DNA from: Thysanoteuthis rhombus
Lineage: Eukaryota; Mollusca; Cephalopoda; Oegopsida; Thysanoteuthidae
Assembly (NCBI GenBank): GCA_963457665.1
Contig: OY735201.1
Location: 33,031,823 to 33,095,822 of the forward strand
Direction: 5' to 3'
DNA length: 64,000 nt
Shown: positions 12,966 to 25,603 of the stretch, one piece after another
How the letters are laid out: each line of letters begins with the position of its first letter
Numbering within the stretch: the stretch's first letter is position 1
Translations under genes and position numbers: made by a program
The notes under the pieces: model-generated
Seen by the model: the letters and a program-made list of their open reading frames with translations, nothing else
The model's database searches: none
What the model was told of the DNA's origin: nothing

Positions 12966-13312
12966 AATAAATTCTATCTATGACATCACTGGCGTTTTCC
13001 AACGGAAAATATCTAAAACATTTTTTTTAAGATCTAGAAACATCGACAATATGGAGAATTTTGATGTAATTGATAAACCCGTGGAAATAAGGCAAAAAGG
13101 GCCCCAAAAGACCCCCCCAATAAAGATATTTTTAGAAGGGGTCTAGTGGAGTACTGATGCTAGTTTTCAAGTCTGTAGATAAAACCGTATGGAGAACTGG
13201 AACACACACACACACACACACACACAAACGAACACACAAAAATATTCACATATAAAATGTGGATAGAACCCTTTGCCACCTTTGGTGGCTACGGTCGTTC
13301 CATTTCTGGAGT
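12966..13312 (+). repeat. Dispersed repeat E, copy 2
   Basis: This is the partner of 7003-7256, expanded by a (CA)n microsatellite at about 13202-13227 inside the AACACACA word of the family. It ends with GGATAGAACCCTTTGCCACC like the other copy. Confidence 0.6.
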
Positions 13313-14380
13313 ATGACAGTAGCGTTTACTAATGAAGACTTTCGACATGGAATCAAGATATTTTTACGTACCCAACGGTCTTTAAAATGTTCTGATGTAA
13401 GCAAGGAAGAGAGAAAAATCGCACGAAAATCAAATCTACATAAGTCAATAATTTTTAGTAAATAAAAAGGTGGAGATATATAGAAAAAACAATGAATGAA
13501 TCAAAAAAAAAAGGCTAATATGCAGCAGTTGAGGACTACAAAAAGAAATATCGTGAGTTCAAAAAAATAAAAAAACTGTACAATTTCATGTCTCGTATGT
13601 TTTTCATTACCATACAAATGGATCGTGTAATTTAAAATATCCAATCTAAGAAACTGAACGTGGATCTGCGAGATTTTAAAACCAACGATTGGGGCTAAGT
13701 TGACAAGTATCTCATCATTAATGTTGTTTTTAACGTAATTAAATTGTTTATTAAACAATTGAGGCCTTTGATAGAAGAACAAGAATGAAAAACAAGCCCA
13801 TGAAATATCATTAGAAAAAAGTTTTAATCTTAAGCAAATCCTATACCTGGCGGGGTATATTTACGTTTACTTCACAAATGAGTGAATAAACAGCCAGCTC
13901 TTCATTAGTCGTATTAGTTGTCAGACTTAATTTTCTTACTGTTTTAAGTTGCATTATTATTGTTATTTAGGATATCATCATCGTTGTTTTAACGATAAAA
14001 TTGTTGTTAGTGGTATCATATTTAATCATTTTAGGTTGTTCTACGAACCTTTTACAACAAATTTCAAAACGTTTAGCAATGATTTAAACATCTTTTACTT
14101 TTGAATTTTGGTTGTAACAGCAAGAAAATAGCCTAAAATTGGACGTCAAAAAGAGAAAAATTTCAGACCGTTTTGAACTCATTTTGTCTCGTAAAAAAAT
14201 ATATTCGACCCCACCATGATTTAATCGTGGCCGGTCAAAAGGCATCAAATCAAAAAGTATTAGGCAAAAAGGCAACAGTGTAGTACGGATCGCTGTAAGT
14301 TCCAATTGCGTTCGGACGAACAGCATCAGTCGAAAGGATAACAGCAGATACGGATATTTAAAATGAATTTCTACAATTCA

Positions 14381-14568
14381 AGTAATTCAATTTAGTATTT
14401 TTTTTTTGTAAAGTCAAATGAATAAATGTTTTATTGTTCATGTAGTACCCTGGATTCGTTGGAAATTTTAGATTAAAAAAATGAAAAAATTCGCATGAAT
14501 TTAGGGTGCGACATGAACAATAAAACATTCATTTGAATTTACAAAAAAAAATACTAAATTAGATTACT
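14381..14568. mobile_element. Hairpin MITE-like inverted repeat
   Basis: Arms 14381-14456 and about 14496-14568 are nearly perfect reverse complements (AATTTAGTATTTTTTTTTGT, AAATGAAT, TGTTTTATTGTTCATGT, ACCCT...ATTC) around a loop of about 40 nt. The fold covers about 185 bp with no coding content. Weak similarity continues a few bases outside both arms (AGTAAT). Confidence 0.7.
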
Positions 14569-14834
14569 TTTTTCTAATATTTTAAAAAATTTTCGCCTTA
14601 AATATCTTATAAATTATCAGGTTACACCGTTTTGAACTGTTTTAGAAACTCTTTAAATAAAAATACATCTGGGGTTATGTAGTTTATGTAAATAATCTTC
14701 ATACCAAAATTTTCTACAATCTTTCTCTATAATGACATAAAGTTTATTACGATAAAATGAACGTGTTACAAGTTTCGGGAATTTTTAGACACACATAGTC
14801 TTGCTGCCGAAAATCCATAGAACACCTTAATTAT

Positions 14835-14894
14835 AATGATAATGATGATGACGACATCAGTGGCAACTACTGATGTCGTTATCATCATCATTAT
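14835..14894. repeat. 60 bp perfect-stem hairpin
   Basis: AATGATAATGATGATGACGACATCAG is followed after 9 bases by its near-perfect complement CTGATGTCGTTATCATCATCATT. It is a simple-sequence-based stem of about 25 bp. Confidence 0.75.
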
Positions 14895-15976
14895 TCGTTT
14901 TTGTTGGTATCGTTGCTATTACTAATGTCCTTTTTCATTATTACAGAACTAGTTGGTTAGATGGCGTTAAACGTCAATTCAGTATACAGTTTTTCAGTTC
15001 CCATATCCCAAATATATTTTGACTACAATCAGAAATAGTGCAAACGTTTTCCCATAAAAAGATTAACATTAATGGCAGCCTTGACATTGTTGAAAAATAA
15101 CAACAGACAAGTACACATGTGAACATTTTATGTGTGTATATATATGTATGTAAGTATGCGTGTGTGTATCATACTAGTAATGAAATTACGTATCGTATTA
15201 CGTTTCTTTTTCTGTAAGATGAGGGTGCTTGTTCTGTGCGTTTGTTCATGATATATATCTGTGCATCGTGAGGTTATTGCATAACATTGAACCGGGTCGC
15301 TATTGGAAAAGTTTGAAGAATCTCATTTCAGGCGGGCAAAGACAATGGAGCTTTATTGCAAACATTTCGAGGAAGACAGCTTAATTAATTGAGTTATGAC
15401 GTATTGCTCGCAATGGCATGACATCTTTGACAAACAATTATATTGTTCTTGATTGACCGAGAAGCTATTGCTGTGGGGAATGGGGAATCAAAGATCTAGT
15501 GATAGTAAAATCGGCCAATCAAACCATAAACAAGAGCATGTTTGGCATTATCATTTTCCCCCACTCGGAAGCCTAAAGTCGAATTTCAATCGATGCCCAA
15601 ATATGGTAAACGGGGTAAAAAAAAGTGCTTTTTTTATATTCCTATGAAAACTAACTAAGAGAATCTATAACAATTTTTTTTTGACAGAAAATGCTCACAA
15701 GGGCCAAATATTGGGGTTTTGCGCCCTATCTGTTATTTAGGGAAAATATTTAGGCTAAAAAAAAATATCCTGATATTAAGGAGAACAAATTATAAACATC
15801 AGTCAAGTGGCTTTTTATTCTGAAGTTGGTACTTATTTCACAGCATCAATCCAAATATCCTCAACAGATGCATCATGCAATCCCACTAAGAAAATATTGC
15901 GTTAATTATTGGAGTAAATTTTATTAAAAACAGTCTCTGTCAGCGCCAAGGAATGATATTTAGTTTATATATAGCT

Positions 15977-16410
15977 TCAATGCAGGGGATGTCACGATGA
16001 ATATTCCTGAATCTGCTCAAAACATAATAAATTTCTCCTTAGCCCACTACTCATCCAAAATGTCATTGAAATTCATTGAGGACTTTCGGGAATATCGTAT
16101 GAATCAACGTGAGTGAATACATACATGTATGAAGAAAAAATGGAAAGATCTCTCCATCAGAAAAAAACCTGGACCTGTCCCCAAACTTAACCGATTCTTT
16201 CTAACCACATCGCTTCTCCCAATAATTTTTATTTAAAATTCATTGAGGACTTTTGAGAATATGGTGTCGACAGACATATAGCTATGATGCAGGAGATTTA
16301 GTTATAAAAATTTATTCTTACTTCATGACCCACCGTTTCACAAAACGTCATTGAAATTCATTTAGAGCTTTTGTAGATATTGTGTGGACAGACATACGCA
16401 AATGAATACA
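15977..16410 (+). repeat. Three degenerate tandem units with CATTGAAATTCATTGAGG
   Basis: The block TGTCATTGAAATTCATTGAG, then GACTTTCGGGAATATCGTAT, recurs near 16060, 16236 and 16350 at about 120-170 bp spacing. The last unit ends GATATTGTGTGGACAGACAT. Each is preceded by GATGCAGG(A/G)GAT-like words. It is the + strand counterpart of the repeat at 3020-3260. Confidence 0.6.
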
Positions 16411-16456
16411 TATACATCTTCTAATTTCGTTTACAGAGGTAAATCATCTATAAATA

Positions 16457-16780
16457 AGTATGCACAGTATCACATGTTGAGATTACAAGATAGCACAATA
16501 CATTATAGGAAAAACAAGAGTCAGATATATCATTGAATGCATTAGATATCTTAAATGACAATGAGCTGGTCGCGTTGCAAGAATGTCTGACAACCGCTGG
16601 ACATCACAACGTGGACCCCAAGAGATCATATGAGAAACGGTGTCTGGCAAAAAAATGGCGTTATGAACTAGATAATTTCAGACAGTATTGGCAACGCAGC
16701 GCCCATGATAGCGAGGTCTGGAGAATTTGGGGGAAGTCTAACGAAGGATGCGAAAAAGACGATGATGATATGATGGTGCG
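16457..16780 (+). mobile_element. RTE-like LINE 3' end, copy 3, strongly decayed
   Basis: The match to the better copies starts at about 16457 (CACATGTTGAGATTACAAGA against the consensus ACATGGAGAGATCACAAGA) and runs through GTTGCAAGAATG, GACAACCGCTGGACATCAC, AGAGATCATATGAGAAAC and GCCCATGATAG to GGGGAAGTCTAACGAAGG. It ends in GATGATGATATGATG. The frame is broken several times. Confidence 0.75.
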
Positions 16781-17968
16781 AATGAAGAGATCTCTAACGT
16801 CTTCCAATGGTTTTATTTTTGTGTATTCAATGCGTCAGTATACACAAATTTCCTCTCACATGCAAAGAAATTACAATAAATTGCTATGACTGTGATTCCA
16901 TCGTGACAGGAATCATAACTTACATCTGTAAGTGAAGTGTCATAGCCATAATATGAAATTTAATAATAGTTTGCTAATTAGCCAGACTTTATACGCTTAT
17001 TACATTCGATCTACATTCACACACGTAATAATCACCAGTGTGCAGATGTCTTCTGTCACTTTAAGGGATGCAACTAGTGTAGTGAACAATTTTTTTTATG
17101 CCACTGACGTAGTAAAAAAGAATTCCATTAATGCTCTAATGACGGAATAAAAATGCTGAATTTGAATAATGATAAGATTATAAAAAGTAATAAAAACTAA
17201 AAATCCGTTTGTGGTCAACGAAACGCTACTCCCAAGCTCGCTTCAATGCAAAACTCTATCATCCACGTTTATAAAATGGAATGTGTATCCGTATATTTCA
17301 TATATGCCGTCATTTTGTGATAAGTAGTCATAAAAATTTGGAGATAATTCTTATTCGCAAGATTTGCCAAGTATGAGTTAGTTTTTTGGTCGCTAAATAC
17401 GCTAAAATAATACTATTGAAGTTATCTAATCTAACTACACTGGAGAAATCTGTGTGGGCGCGTGTGTGGGTCGTGATTTTTCGACAACTGGCTATTGTGG
17501 GAAATTGATATTCATCATATATTGTCAGTACACGAGATAGTGCAGTGTCAAGTAATTTGGATCAGCGGTTCTCGAGAAATCTAATGAAAAATAAATGAGA
17601 CAAAATATCTGAATTTGTAACACTGAAGTGAAGTAATCGAAATACTTTGAAGCCGTGAGACGATGGACAGAAATTATTTTACATGACAATATTGGACCCT
17701 ACCAAACATGCACCTCTAAAATGGGCTCTACCCTAGTAAATGATAAATAAAACATAATACTATAATAATGGTATTGTATAACAATTTCTTTTTAGATAGG
17801 TAAAGGCTGAAGATAATTATACATTGAACTAGATCCCTATATATACTTATAACATCGAGGCAGCGTGAACTATTCTGAAAGCAGGTCTTTTTAAAATAGC
17901 ATTTTGTTCAATTTAACTATCAAGGATATAAGTTGTTAGTGTTAGTATTCAAATTCAGGTTTAGGTTT

Positions 17969-18332
17969 AATCATCATCATCATCATCAGTCTTTTATCGT
18001 CCATCGTTGGAAATGGACCTTCCTCAGGATTCGCCAGATCTCTCTATCGTGGGCGTCACGGGGCCAATACTTTTTGAATTTGTTTAGTCCGTTTCTCCAT
18101 CTTGTATTCTGTCGGCCTCCGTTCTGCATGTGACCTCTGGGGATCCATATTGTGAATCGCGATGTCCATCAGTTGTCTGTCATTCTTGCAACATGGACAG
18201 CCTATTGCGTTTTTGAGTTTTCTAGTGGATTTTACGATGTACCTGACTCCTATTTTTTCGTAATATATTGTGTTGTCGCCATGTGTGGTTGAGCATGATA
18301 CTTTCATGTGCACCTTGCATGGTTCTCAGTTT
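17969..18332 (-). mobile_element. RTE-like LINE 3' end, copy 4
   Basis: (ATC)n at 17969-17987 is the tail of a minus-strand element that runs up to CATGGTTCTCAGTTTAGG, where it is 5'-truncated. It retains MHMKVSCSTTHGD-like and CPCCKND-like remnants of the LTWRDH and WAGHVARM stretches, heavily mutated. Confidence 0.82.
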
Positions 18333-18409
18333 AGGTTTAGGGATCGTATTAGGGATAGTTTATTTGAGTAAATTACTGAACAGATGAAAGTAGCAAACTT
18401 GTCAATATC

Positions 18410-18485
18410 GCGATGGGGGTTTCGAACCTGAAATTCCGAAATATATGTCGGAAGAAGAGCTCTGGATGCACCGAACTATCATCGT
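18410..18485 (-). repeat. tRNA-like sequence (SINE head or tRNA pseudogene) T1
   Basis: On the minus strand, TAGTTCGGTGCATCCAGAGC resembles a pol III A box with its D-loop, and CAGGTTCGAAACCCCC is a near-perfect B box about 30 nt later. The flanking bases do not form a tRNA acceptor stem, so it is tRNA-derived rather than a functional tRNA. Confidence 0.45.
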
Positions 18486-18495
18486 ACACCACTTC

Positions 18496-21400
18496 AATGT
18501 ATAATATCCAAAATAAATCCATTTCTTAAATTGAAAGCCTGGAGTGTTTTTATCGTATTGTTTTCATTTAATTTCTAAATTGATTGAATTTCTCAGAATA
18601 TTCATAAAAAAGGGCCGTGACTAATAGAGTAATCCCAAAGCGGGTATGATATAGGCATGAATAAACCCATTTCAAGATTCACAGCAGAAAACACTTGAAT
18701 GTTGCAGTTGTTGCTTATTGAGGGCATTTATATGGATATCTAACATATTGGGGTAACACCTTCCTCTTCAACTACAACTATAAACAAGTATAAACGATAC
18801 AATCTGAAACACTTTTTACATTCTGTATTAATATATATGCTTGGTAAATTTTTCGTTGAGTTAAGAGAAAGATTTTTTTAAAAAAGTTGAAAATGCAAAA
18901 ATCTTCCATGTCTGAACTTTGAAAAACTGAGGCAGCAAATGAATATTTGAGTTAAAAAAGGTTGGCGCGCTCAAAGTGAGCCCCAAACAAAATAACTTCC
19001 GAAGGAAGTAAAAAGAAATTCGGTCAAATTCTCAACAGATAAATACGGCAAAGCTGAACTGAACAATTCTACATTGATAGAGCTCGAGAATAGGTTAACA
19101 AAATAAACAACACTTGGCTATTTGAGATTATTTTCTAAACTAACAACAGAAGAAAGTTCCCAGCTGCAAATTATTGACCAAGGGTTTTTTTTTTGTTCTT
19201 TCATTTTCCCAGTCAAGTTTTCTCTAACCAGGATAACAAATTTCCGCGTAACCATTATCAATTTCTTCCATCTTAATTTCGGTTACTTTATATCGCAACT
19301 ACCAAGATAGTCATTCTACGGCTATCAGTTAACAGCCAAGATCGGAAATAAAGAATAAACTCTCGGTAAGACTCGAACTCACATCCTTTTGTCTCGGGAA
19401 ACCTGGTTTTTCTGTACTAGCAGCTCTACCTCTCGAGATACGGGAGCCGCTACAAATGGTCGAATATCAAATCTAATCATTTAAAGTTAGTCTTCATCAT
19501 TATTTCCCGTCAGTTTATTTCCCAATAGCGCTTTTCAATGGTACCTTAATTCAATGCGTCTCTCCTACTACTACTCCCACCACTATAATTCACCAAAAAA
19601 CGAATGAAAATTCACCATAGTTTTAAAACAGTAACATTATGGATATATTAGGTACAGAGCAAAAGTTAATTATCGATTACTGATAGTATTTGGAAACAGG
19701 CTTGAAAGGTTTTGTAAAATATGGATAGTGACTCATATACTTCAAAACAGATATATTTCTTTCTCTGCGGCGAACGTACAATCTATTCGTTTTTATTAGT
19801 AATATTTTATCATCGTTTATAAACGTCTTTTTCGACCCGAATGAAAACTTACAAATTTCTTTTTTCTGAATTTGTTGTCATGATCGTGACGTAATGTTTT
19901 GGACATTTTTTTCACAAGCAGGAGTCACGATTGGTCATTAGAAATTTTCCGTCATCGCAATTAAAGAGTGAGTATGATTCTTGGTTTTTGAAAGACATTT
20001 CTCGAGAGCCGCTCTCACTTTTCTCTATTTATATGCTTAGTGTTTTGGGATGTTATCATTCAAATTGGCTGTGACAGTCCTAGCTATGTCCTTTTATTCA
20101 TGAGCTTGACCTATTTCCTTTCATACCGTTACTTTCATTGGATGAACTTTTTTCGGTCTAAGGTTTACTTCTGGTTCGTAAACCAAATATCTAACGAAGT
20201 TAACCGGTTATGCTGACTTGATAAAAATTTCAAAACTAAAACGGATGTATACTGATAACTAGCAATAAAAATTCATTTAACAATTTTTCTTTGTTATCTC
20301 TGATGCTCCAGATATCATCATATCCAGTTTTACAATAATGAAAAATCAAAAGTTTGTTTTCAATTGCAGTCCCAACCCTAATACCATAACACAATACTAA
20401 TCCTAAGCGTGAAACTGACCCTAATCCTAAAATTTGTATTAACCCCCGATTATAATCGTTTATAATTAAGTTTGATAAATTACAGTTGTAAATGTTCAAT
20501 TTTTCTGCTTTTGTTCATTTTGTAAACGTTAGTAACTGTAGTAGCAGATGCCACAACCTCGTAAGTCAGCGTTATTTGTTATCTCCCTTTGATGTTCAGA
20601 TTACGAAACAAAAGCAAAACTTTACAACCCTTTTAATAGTGTTGCAAAATGTGACGCTAGTTGCCCTAAGCAACGTTGGCCTGGACCTAAACCAACATTT
20701 GAAGTAATTTTTTACATACAAAGAATTACGTTTCTTTCTTTCTTTGACGGTATATCGTTATTCCGACCGTATTTTCGTACAGTTTTTCAGTATAGGACAG
20801 CCGATTTATACCGAAGGAGATCCTATAAGTTTTAATCATTAGTTCCCACCTTAGCAAATATTTACATTGTAAAGAGTTGCAAAGAGAGACACAAAGTCAG
20901 GGTCCTATTTTACATTATACATAAGCAGTGAATCTTAGTGTCATTAGAGGGAAGAATGACTTCAGAAACATTTTCATGTAAAAAATATTTCTGAAAAAAT
21001 ATAAACTCAGAGATATTTGTGTTTTTTTGTAAAAACGCACTGTTGCTTTGTGCAAATGTTTCTCCATGCAGCATGCACTTCCCCTTTTGATATTCTGTCA
21101 AAATATGAAAGTGAGTCTACATGGTCTTATTTATGATGCTTTTTTTCTCTATCAATCAATTTTTGCAATCGTTATCTTTATTGCGTTAATTTCAAGATAG
21201 GGACGACATAAGCTATTTTTTTCAATGGCAGAACTATCATCACAATAATAACAGGTTTGCTGCTTTGATTTATTTCGGAATTGGCTTACAGAACCCTAGC
21301 CATAAAAAACAGCTCTAAACCTAACTCTAAACACTCATATTAAACCTAACATACCTTTTGCGGTTAAATTTAATAAAATAAAGTTTTAAATGGTCAAATT

Positions 21401-21577
21401 TTCTTGCTGTCATTTGAAAATGAATTTTTTGAAAAATAATTCACAGATAAGGATAAAAAAAAGTGAAGAAAAAAAAACTCTATGATCAGAGAAAATTTCA
21501 AAATTTGTGAAGAAGCACCGCTCTAAGGTCCCCAGACAAATTGTGCAGCAAAATCTAACGTACAATTTTTTTTTTGA
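18496..21577. other. Intergenic stretch, mostly unrecognised
   Basis: Apart from the tRNA-like segment at 19361-19447, I see no gene, LINE copy or terminal repeat. Open frames here are short, AT-driven and without family resemblance. Confidence 0.6.
19361..19447 (-). repeat. tRNA-like sequence T2 (type II-like)
   Basis: Minus-strand reading: CTCCCGT, ATCTCGAGAGGTAGAGCTGC (A-box-like), a long variable region, GTGAGTTCGAGTCTTACC (B box), then GAGAG. The outer seven bases pair partly (CTC.CG with CG.GAG). The layout resembles a Leu/Ser-type tRNA, but no clear anticodon stem can be drawn. I call it a SINE head or pseudogene. Confidence 0.45.
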
Positions 21578-22010
21578 ATTCTCCCGATAGTCACTGATGG
21601 AGCTGAAACATGGAACTTAACCAAGACACAGACCTACAAACTGAGAAGTATGCAACGCGCACATGACAGAATCATGCTCAACCTTACATGGAGAGATCAC
21701 AAGACAGCACAGTATATAAAGAAGAAAACGGGTGTCCGTGACATCATAGAAACTATTGAAAAACTCAAATGGCAATGGGCAGGCCATGTTGCAAGAATGA
21801 CAGACAACCGATGGACATCACGACTCACAACATGGATCCCCAGAGATCACATAAGAAACCGAGGCCGACAGAACATAAGATGGAGAGATGAACTTGACAG
21901 ATTCAGGAAATACTGGTTCTGCGACGCCCATGATAGGGAATTATGGCGAATCCTGGGAAAGATCTTTGTCCAACGACGGACGTTAAAAGACTGATTATGA
22001 TGATGATGAT
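21578..22010 (+). mobile_element. RTE-like LINE 3' end, copy 5, best preserved
   Basis: An open frame from 21650 to 21994 encodes the last 114 residues of the reverse transcriptase ORF without a stop: QRAHDRIMLNLTWRDH, VRDIIETIEKLKWQWAGHVA, TWIPRDHIRNRGRQ, IRWRDELDRFRKYW, then VQRRTLKD and a stop. The upstream SPIVTDGAETWN region fits the same ORF. The C-terminal pattern KLKWQWAGHVAR...W.PR....RGR....W.D is established for RTE-clade and related non-LTR elements. The 3' UTR is nearly absent; the stop is followed directly by (ATG)n. This copy is the reference for the others and looks the youngest. Confidence 0.88.
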
Positions 22011-22591
22011 GCTTCGATTTTTGCTCGTCACGAAAGTATGAAAGTAGAGATGAAATAGAAGGTGTAGCCATCGTTATTGCTCCTTAATGAGGAACATTTT
22101 TGTTAAAGTCCAACAACAGCGTTGCTTGGGAGTAGTGAAGTCATCGTTTTGTCACTCTATTCTTATAGCAAATTGAGACCTACCAAATAGCGGTATTCGA
22201 AATTCATTTGAATTGACTATTTTGCTTTGTCTATAAAACTATACAACTTGAAAAAAGAAATTATGTCGTTGGATAATAAATGTTATTTTCCGAATGATTA
22301 TGCCTAAAATGCATAGAAACTGGCAATTATTCCTTTAAACTTTGCTTTTGTAACAATAAAAGTGGTTATTTATCGAATGGACACAAGGTGAATTTGAACA
22401 TTTTTAATCGCATCAAGTAAGAAAAACAACTACATATGAATATCCCTCTCCTGATCACAAAAGCAAAGTTTGAATGGAATGATAGTAATTTTTTAATACT
22501 TTTTGCGTATAAGCAATTAGGAAATAAAAATCACTACCAAGTTGAACAGTGAAATCAGAGCAATTCTCTAGTTGCCGTGATTATAGACAAT

Positions 22592-22987
22592 TACAGTGTC
22601 GCCCATAAATGAGTACACCCCAATCATATTTTTTTAATAGAAAGTTGATTTTCTTCTGAAACAAATAGCAGGATTCTCTCATTTCTGGTGGAAAATTACA
22701 CAATCAAAATGAATATTATCAGGTATTAGTCATGACCAAACTCTACAGCAATGTAATTCTGTTGCCCAAAATATTTTTTGTTCGGATGTACTCATTTTTA
22801 GTCAGCATCGTTTTTCTATTTTTGGCCACAGACCGTCAATGCAGTTAAGTTTGTTCATGAATTATACCTGATATTATCCGTTTTGTTCCACTAGAAATAA
22901 TAGAATCCTTCTATGTTTAGTTCAGAAGAAAATAAACCTTCTCTCTAAAAATTGATAGGGGTGTACTCATTTATCGGTGATACTGTA
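22592..22987. mobile_element. Tc1/mariner-type palindromic MITE with TA duplication
   Basis: The ends are TACAGTGTCGCCCATAAATG...GAGTACACCCC and its complement GGGGTGTACTCATTTATC...GGTGATACTGTA. TA at both borders fits the Tc1/mariner target duplication. The inverted repeat is not limited to the ends: TTTTCTTCTGAA, GGATTCT, ATTTCT and ATTATCAGGTAT words pair inward almost to the centre near 22790, so the whole 396 bp can fold back. There is no transposase. Confidence 0.85.
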
Positions 22988-23439
22988 TGTGAAACGTTTG
23001 GAACTATAAAGCGTGTTTTGTTTATTATTCGTAGATACTTGAAAATACATTAGTCAGACACAGGTCATAATAGTGGGGCACCCGGTGAAGGTTGAACTTC
23101 CTACACTCCTGCATTGATTTGCATAACCATCCTTCCCTCAACGGCAGGCATTCTGTTTCACTCATAAAAAATCCAATTATTCTCCGACATCTCTTTCGTT
23201 TCATTACTTATGGTAGATAAATAATCAAAAACCTAGAGATTAAATGTTGACATCAATAAAAAGCACTGCTTAATCATGAAACTCAAATCAATTTTATTAA
23301 AGTGAATTTCAAAAGTGAGGAAATAGAATTACATATGTGTGTGCGAGTGTTTTTTTGTTTTTTTTTGTTTTGTTTTTGTTTTCCAAATTCTATCCAAAAA
23401 AGGAAACAGCTGTTAACACAGGGTGTTGCCGGATGAAGG

Positions 23440-23740
23440 ACAGAAACAAATAAATACATTGCAGGTGACTCCCTTCCGGCCGCTACCTCTCAAGCAAAGT
23501 CGCTATTGCGCTAGCTTTATTTTTTTTTCGCGTTGGTATCACAAGCATGGCTGGGTGCTATTTGAAAAAAACCTCTTTCTGGACTCCCACTAGAGGGGAC
23601 CCTAGAAACTTTATAAATAGTAGTTCACCTGCTGCATTTCCACTTACGAATCTCGCTAAATGTTGGAGGGCCCTCAAGGAGTCAGGCCCCCGGGCCTTCA
23701 AATCCCCACCTCCATGTCACTAGCTGCGTCTCTTGTTGGC
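23440..23740 (+). repeat. Dispersed repeat pair F, copy 1
   Basis: It matches 30150-30330 through GA(C/G)TCCCA, TATAAATAGTGGCTCAC-like, AATCTC..., ATGTTGGAGGGCCCTC and the terminal CTAGCTGC/CCAGCTACATCTC. It is moderately GC-rich with no coding frame. Confidence 0.45.
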
Positions 23741-25084
23741 ATGGCTATGACAGTGTTCGGGATTTTTTTTCTGAAACGTAGTACAGACAATATCACTGAA
23801 CCGAACTTGCTCTACATTGTAAATGTTTTATTTTAGCCTATTAAATTACTACTGTTCATTTTTTTGTTTTGTTTTTGCTGTTTCTCTGAAACACAAGTCA
23901 TGTTTGATGGTGTTTTTAAAACACTGTTTCAAGATATAAATAACGTGTAAGCTAGGGGCGGACTGACAGTGATCTGGGCCTCTGGGTAATGGGGGTTATT
24001 GGCCCCCTAACCCGTCCCATCCTCACATCAGTGGCGGCGCTGTGTCCGACAGCCTCTCCCCTCCTGCAAAGATGTTGGTTTTTTTTTTTTCAATTTTTTA
24101 AAGACTACATTTTTTTTAACGCTATTTTAAAAGATTTTTCTATGTTCCTCAGATATATTGTCACGCCCTGCGGTTGGCCATGCACACCACCTCTGCTACC
24201 ATCTATTCCATACAGATACGTACAATCTTAGTCAGACGTTTGTTTCTGAAGCTCCATGTCTCAAAGATATAATGTAGATTTAACCCAAGTGTGAATCGTT
24301 GGGATCCTGATTCAGTCATGCTATATTTTCATCATTTGAATTTCATAAAACTGACATTGAACCATGTTTTTCTGTATTTTTTAAATATTTCTGTATTGTT
24401 TCATTAGGTTTCACCAAAGATTACATAATCTTGATCAATTTCTTCCAAGGAGCTACGACGAAATTACTAATCTAGTCTCAAAAATTATGACGGAATCATA
24501 TAGTGTGTGATAATGCATGGTACAAAATGCACGGCTCTTTACTAAAACATACCAAATTATTGTTTTATTTCGTATGAATAACACGCTTAGTTGAGCACCT
24601 GATCAAATATAAATATTTTTCAACACGGTAGAAAGTGGGACTGATTTTCAAATTCCAAAATTATTGTTTTGGGTGTTTATTCAGAATACTATCTGTGATT
24701 GAGTCACTCTGTTTAACATCATATTTCCTGTATACAATTTTTATTTCGAATTCACTTCACTAATAAAAAATTGTTTCTCAAATTAGATTTGAATTGTTGA
24801 TGTGTTTACTATATTTGTGAAGTGGACTTTGGAGTGTGAAAAATAAATTTGGTTTCCGAAAACTTGTTCGTAGTTATGCACTGGTAATTCTTTAACAGAC
24901 ACATTTGTGATTCCGTCACACTCACATTTCGTCACAGGCAACTGCTGAGTGATGTCAGCAGTATGCTTCACGTTTGAAATGGCGAGGAAAAACATTGTCT
25001 TCTCAAATCATATAGAAACATATGTTCACACTTTCAGGCTCGGCAAGGGGGTTTCAATACGGTTGTGAAGAGGGTCTATTCCAG

Positions 25085-25215
25085 AGGCATACATGTATGT
25101 ACCCATATATAAATCATGTATATTTTGTATTGATTACAAAAATACTCAGTGAGCAGTTTGGAATGGGGGGGGGCACAATTCTCACCTGGCCCAAACCAAT
25201 CAAATTTTTTCGATC
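25085..25215 (+). repeat. Dispersed repeat pair G, copy 1
   Basis: It matches 45372-45505: ATAAATCAT.TGTATTT, GAT.ACAAAAATACT, CAGTTGG...TGGGGG and CTGGCC.A.ACC. The family is unknown. Confidence 0.45.
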
Positions 25216-25523
25216 ATTACAGTTAGCATAATATCAAATAGACAGTTTTCACATCGGAGTTTCATACTTTACTAATGTTATTGGGAGATAGATGACAGGA
25301 TAAAGCAGATATAAGATATTTATAGAGATTTTTAACACTTAGTACTTAGAAGTACCGTCCGTAACAAAAAGGTTTTAATACAACATACGTGCATGCGAGG
25401 GACTTTGATTCTATCGTTTCAGCTTTTCTCCTCCAAATGGAATGAATATTGTCGTCGCAGAAGTTTGTACGATGTGAAATATTTCGGTGATGTTTATTTC
25501 CAATGTTACAGAGTTCAGTTAAG

Positions 25524-25603
<80 letters not shown>

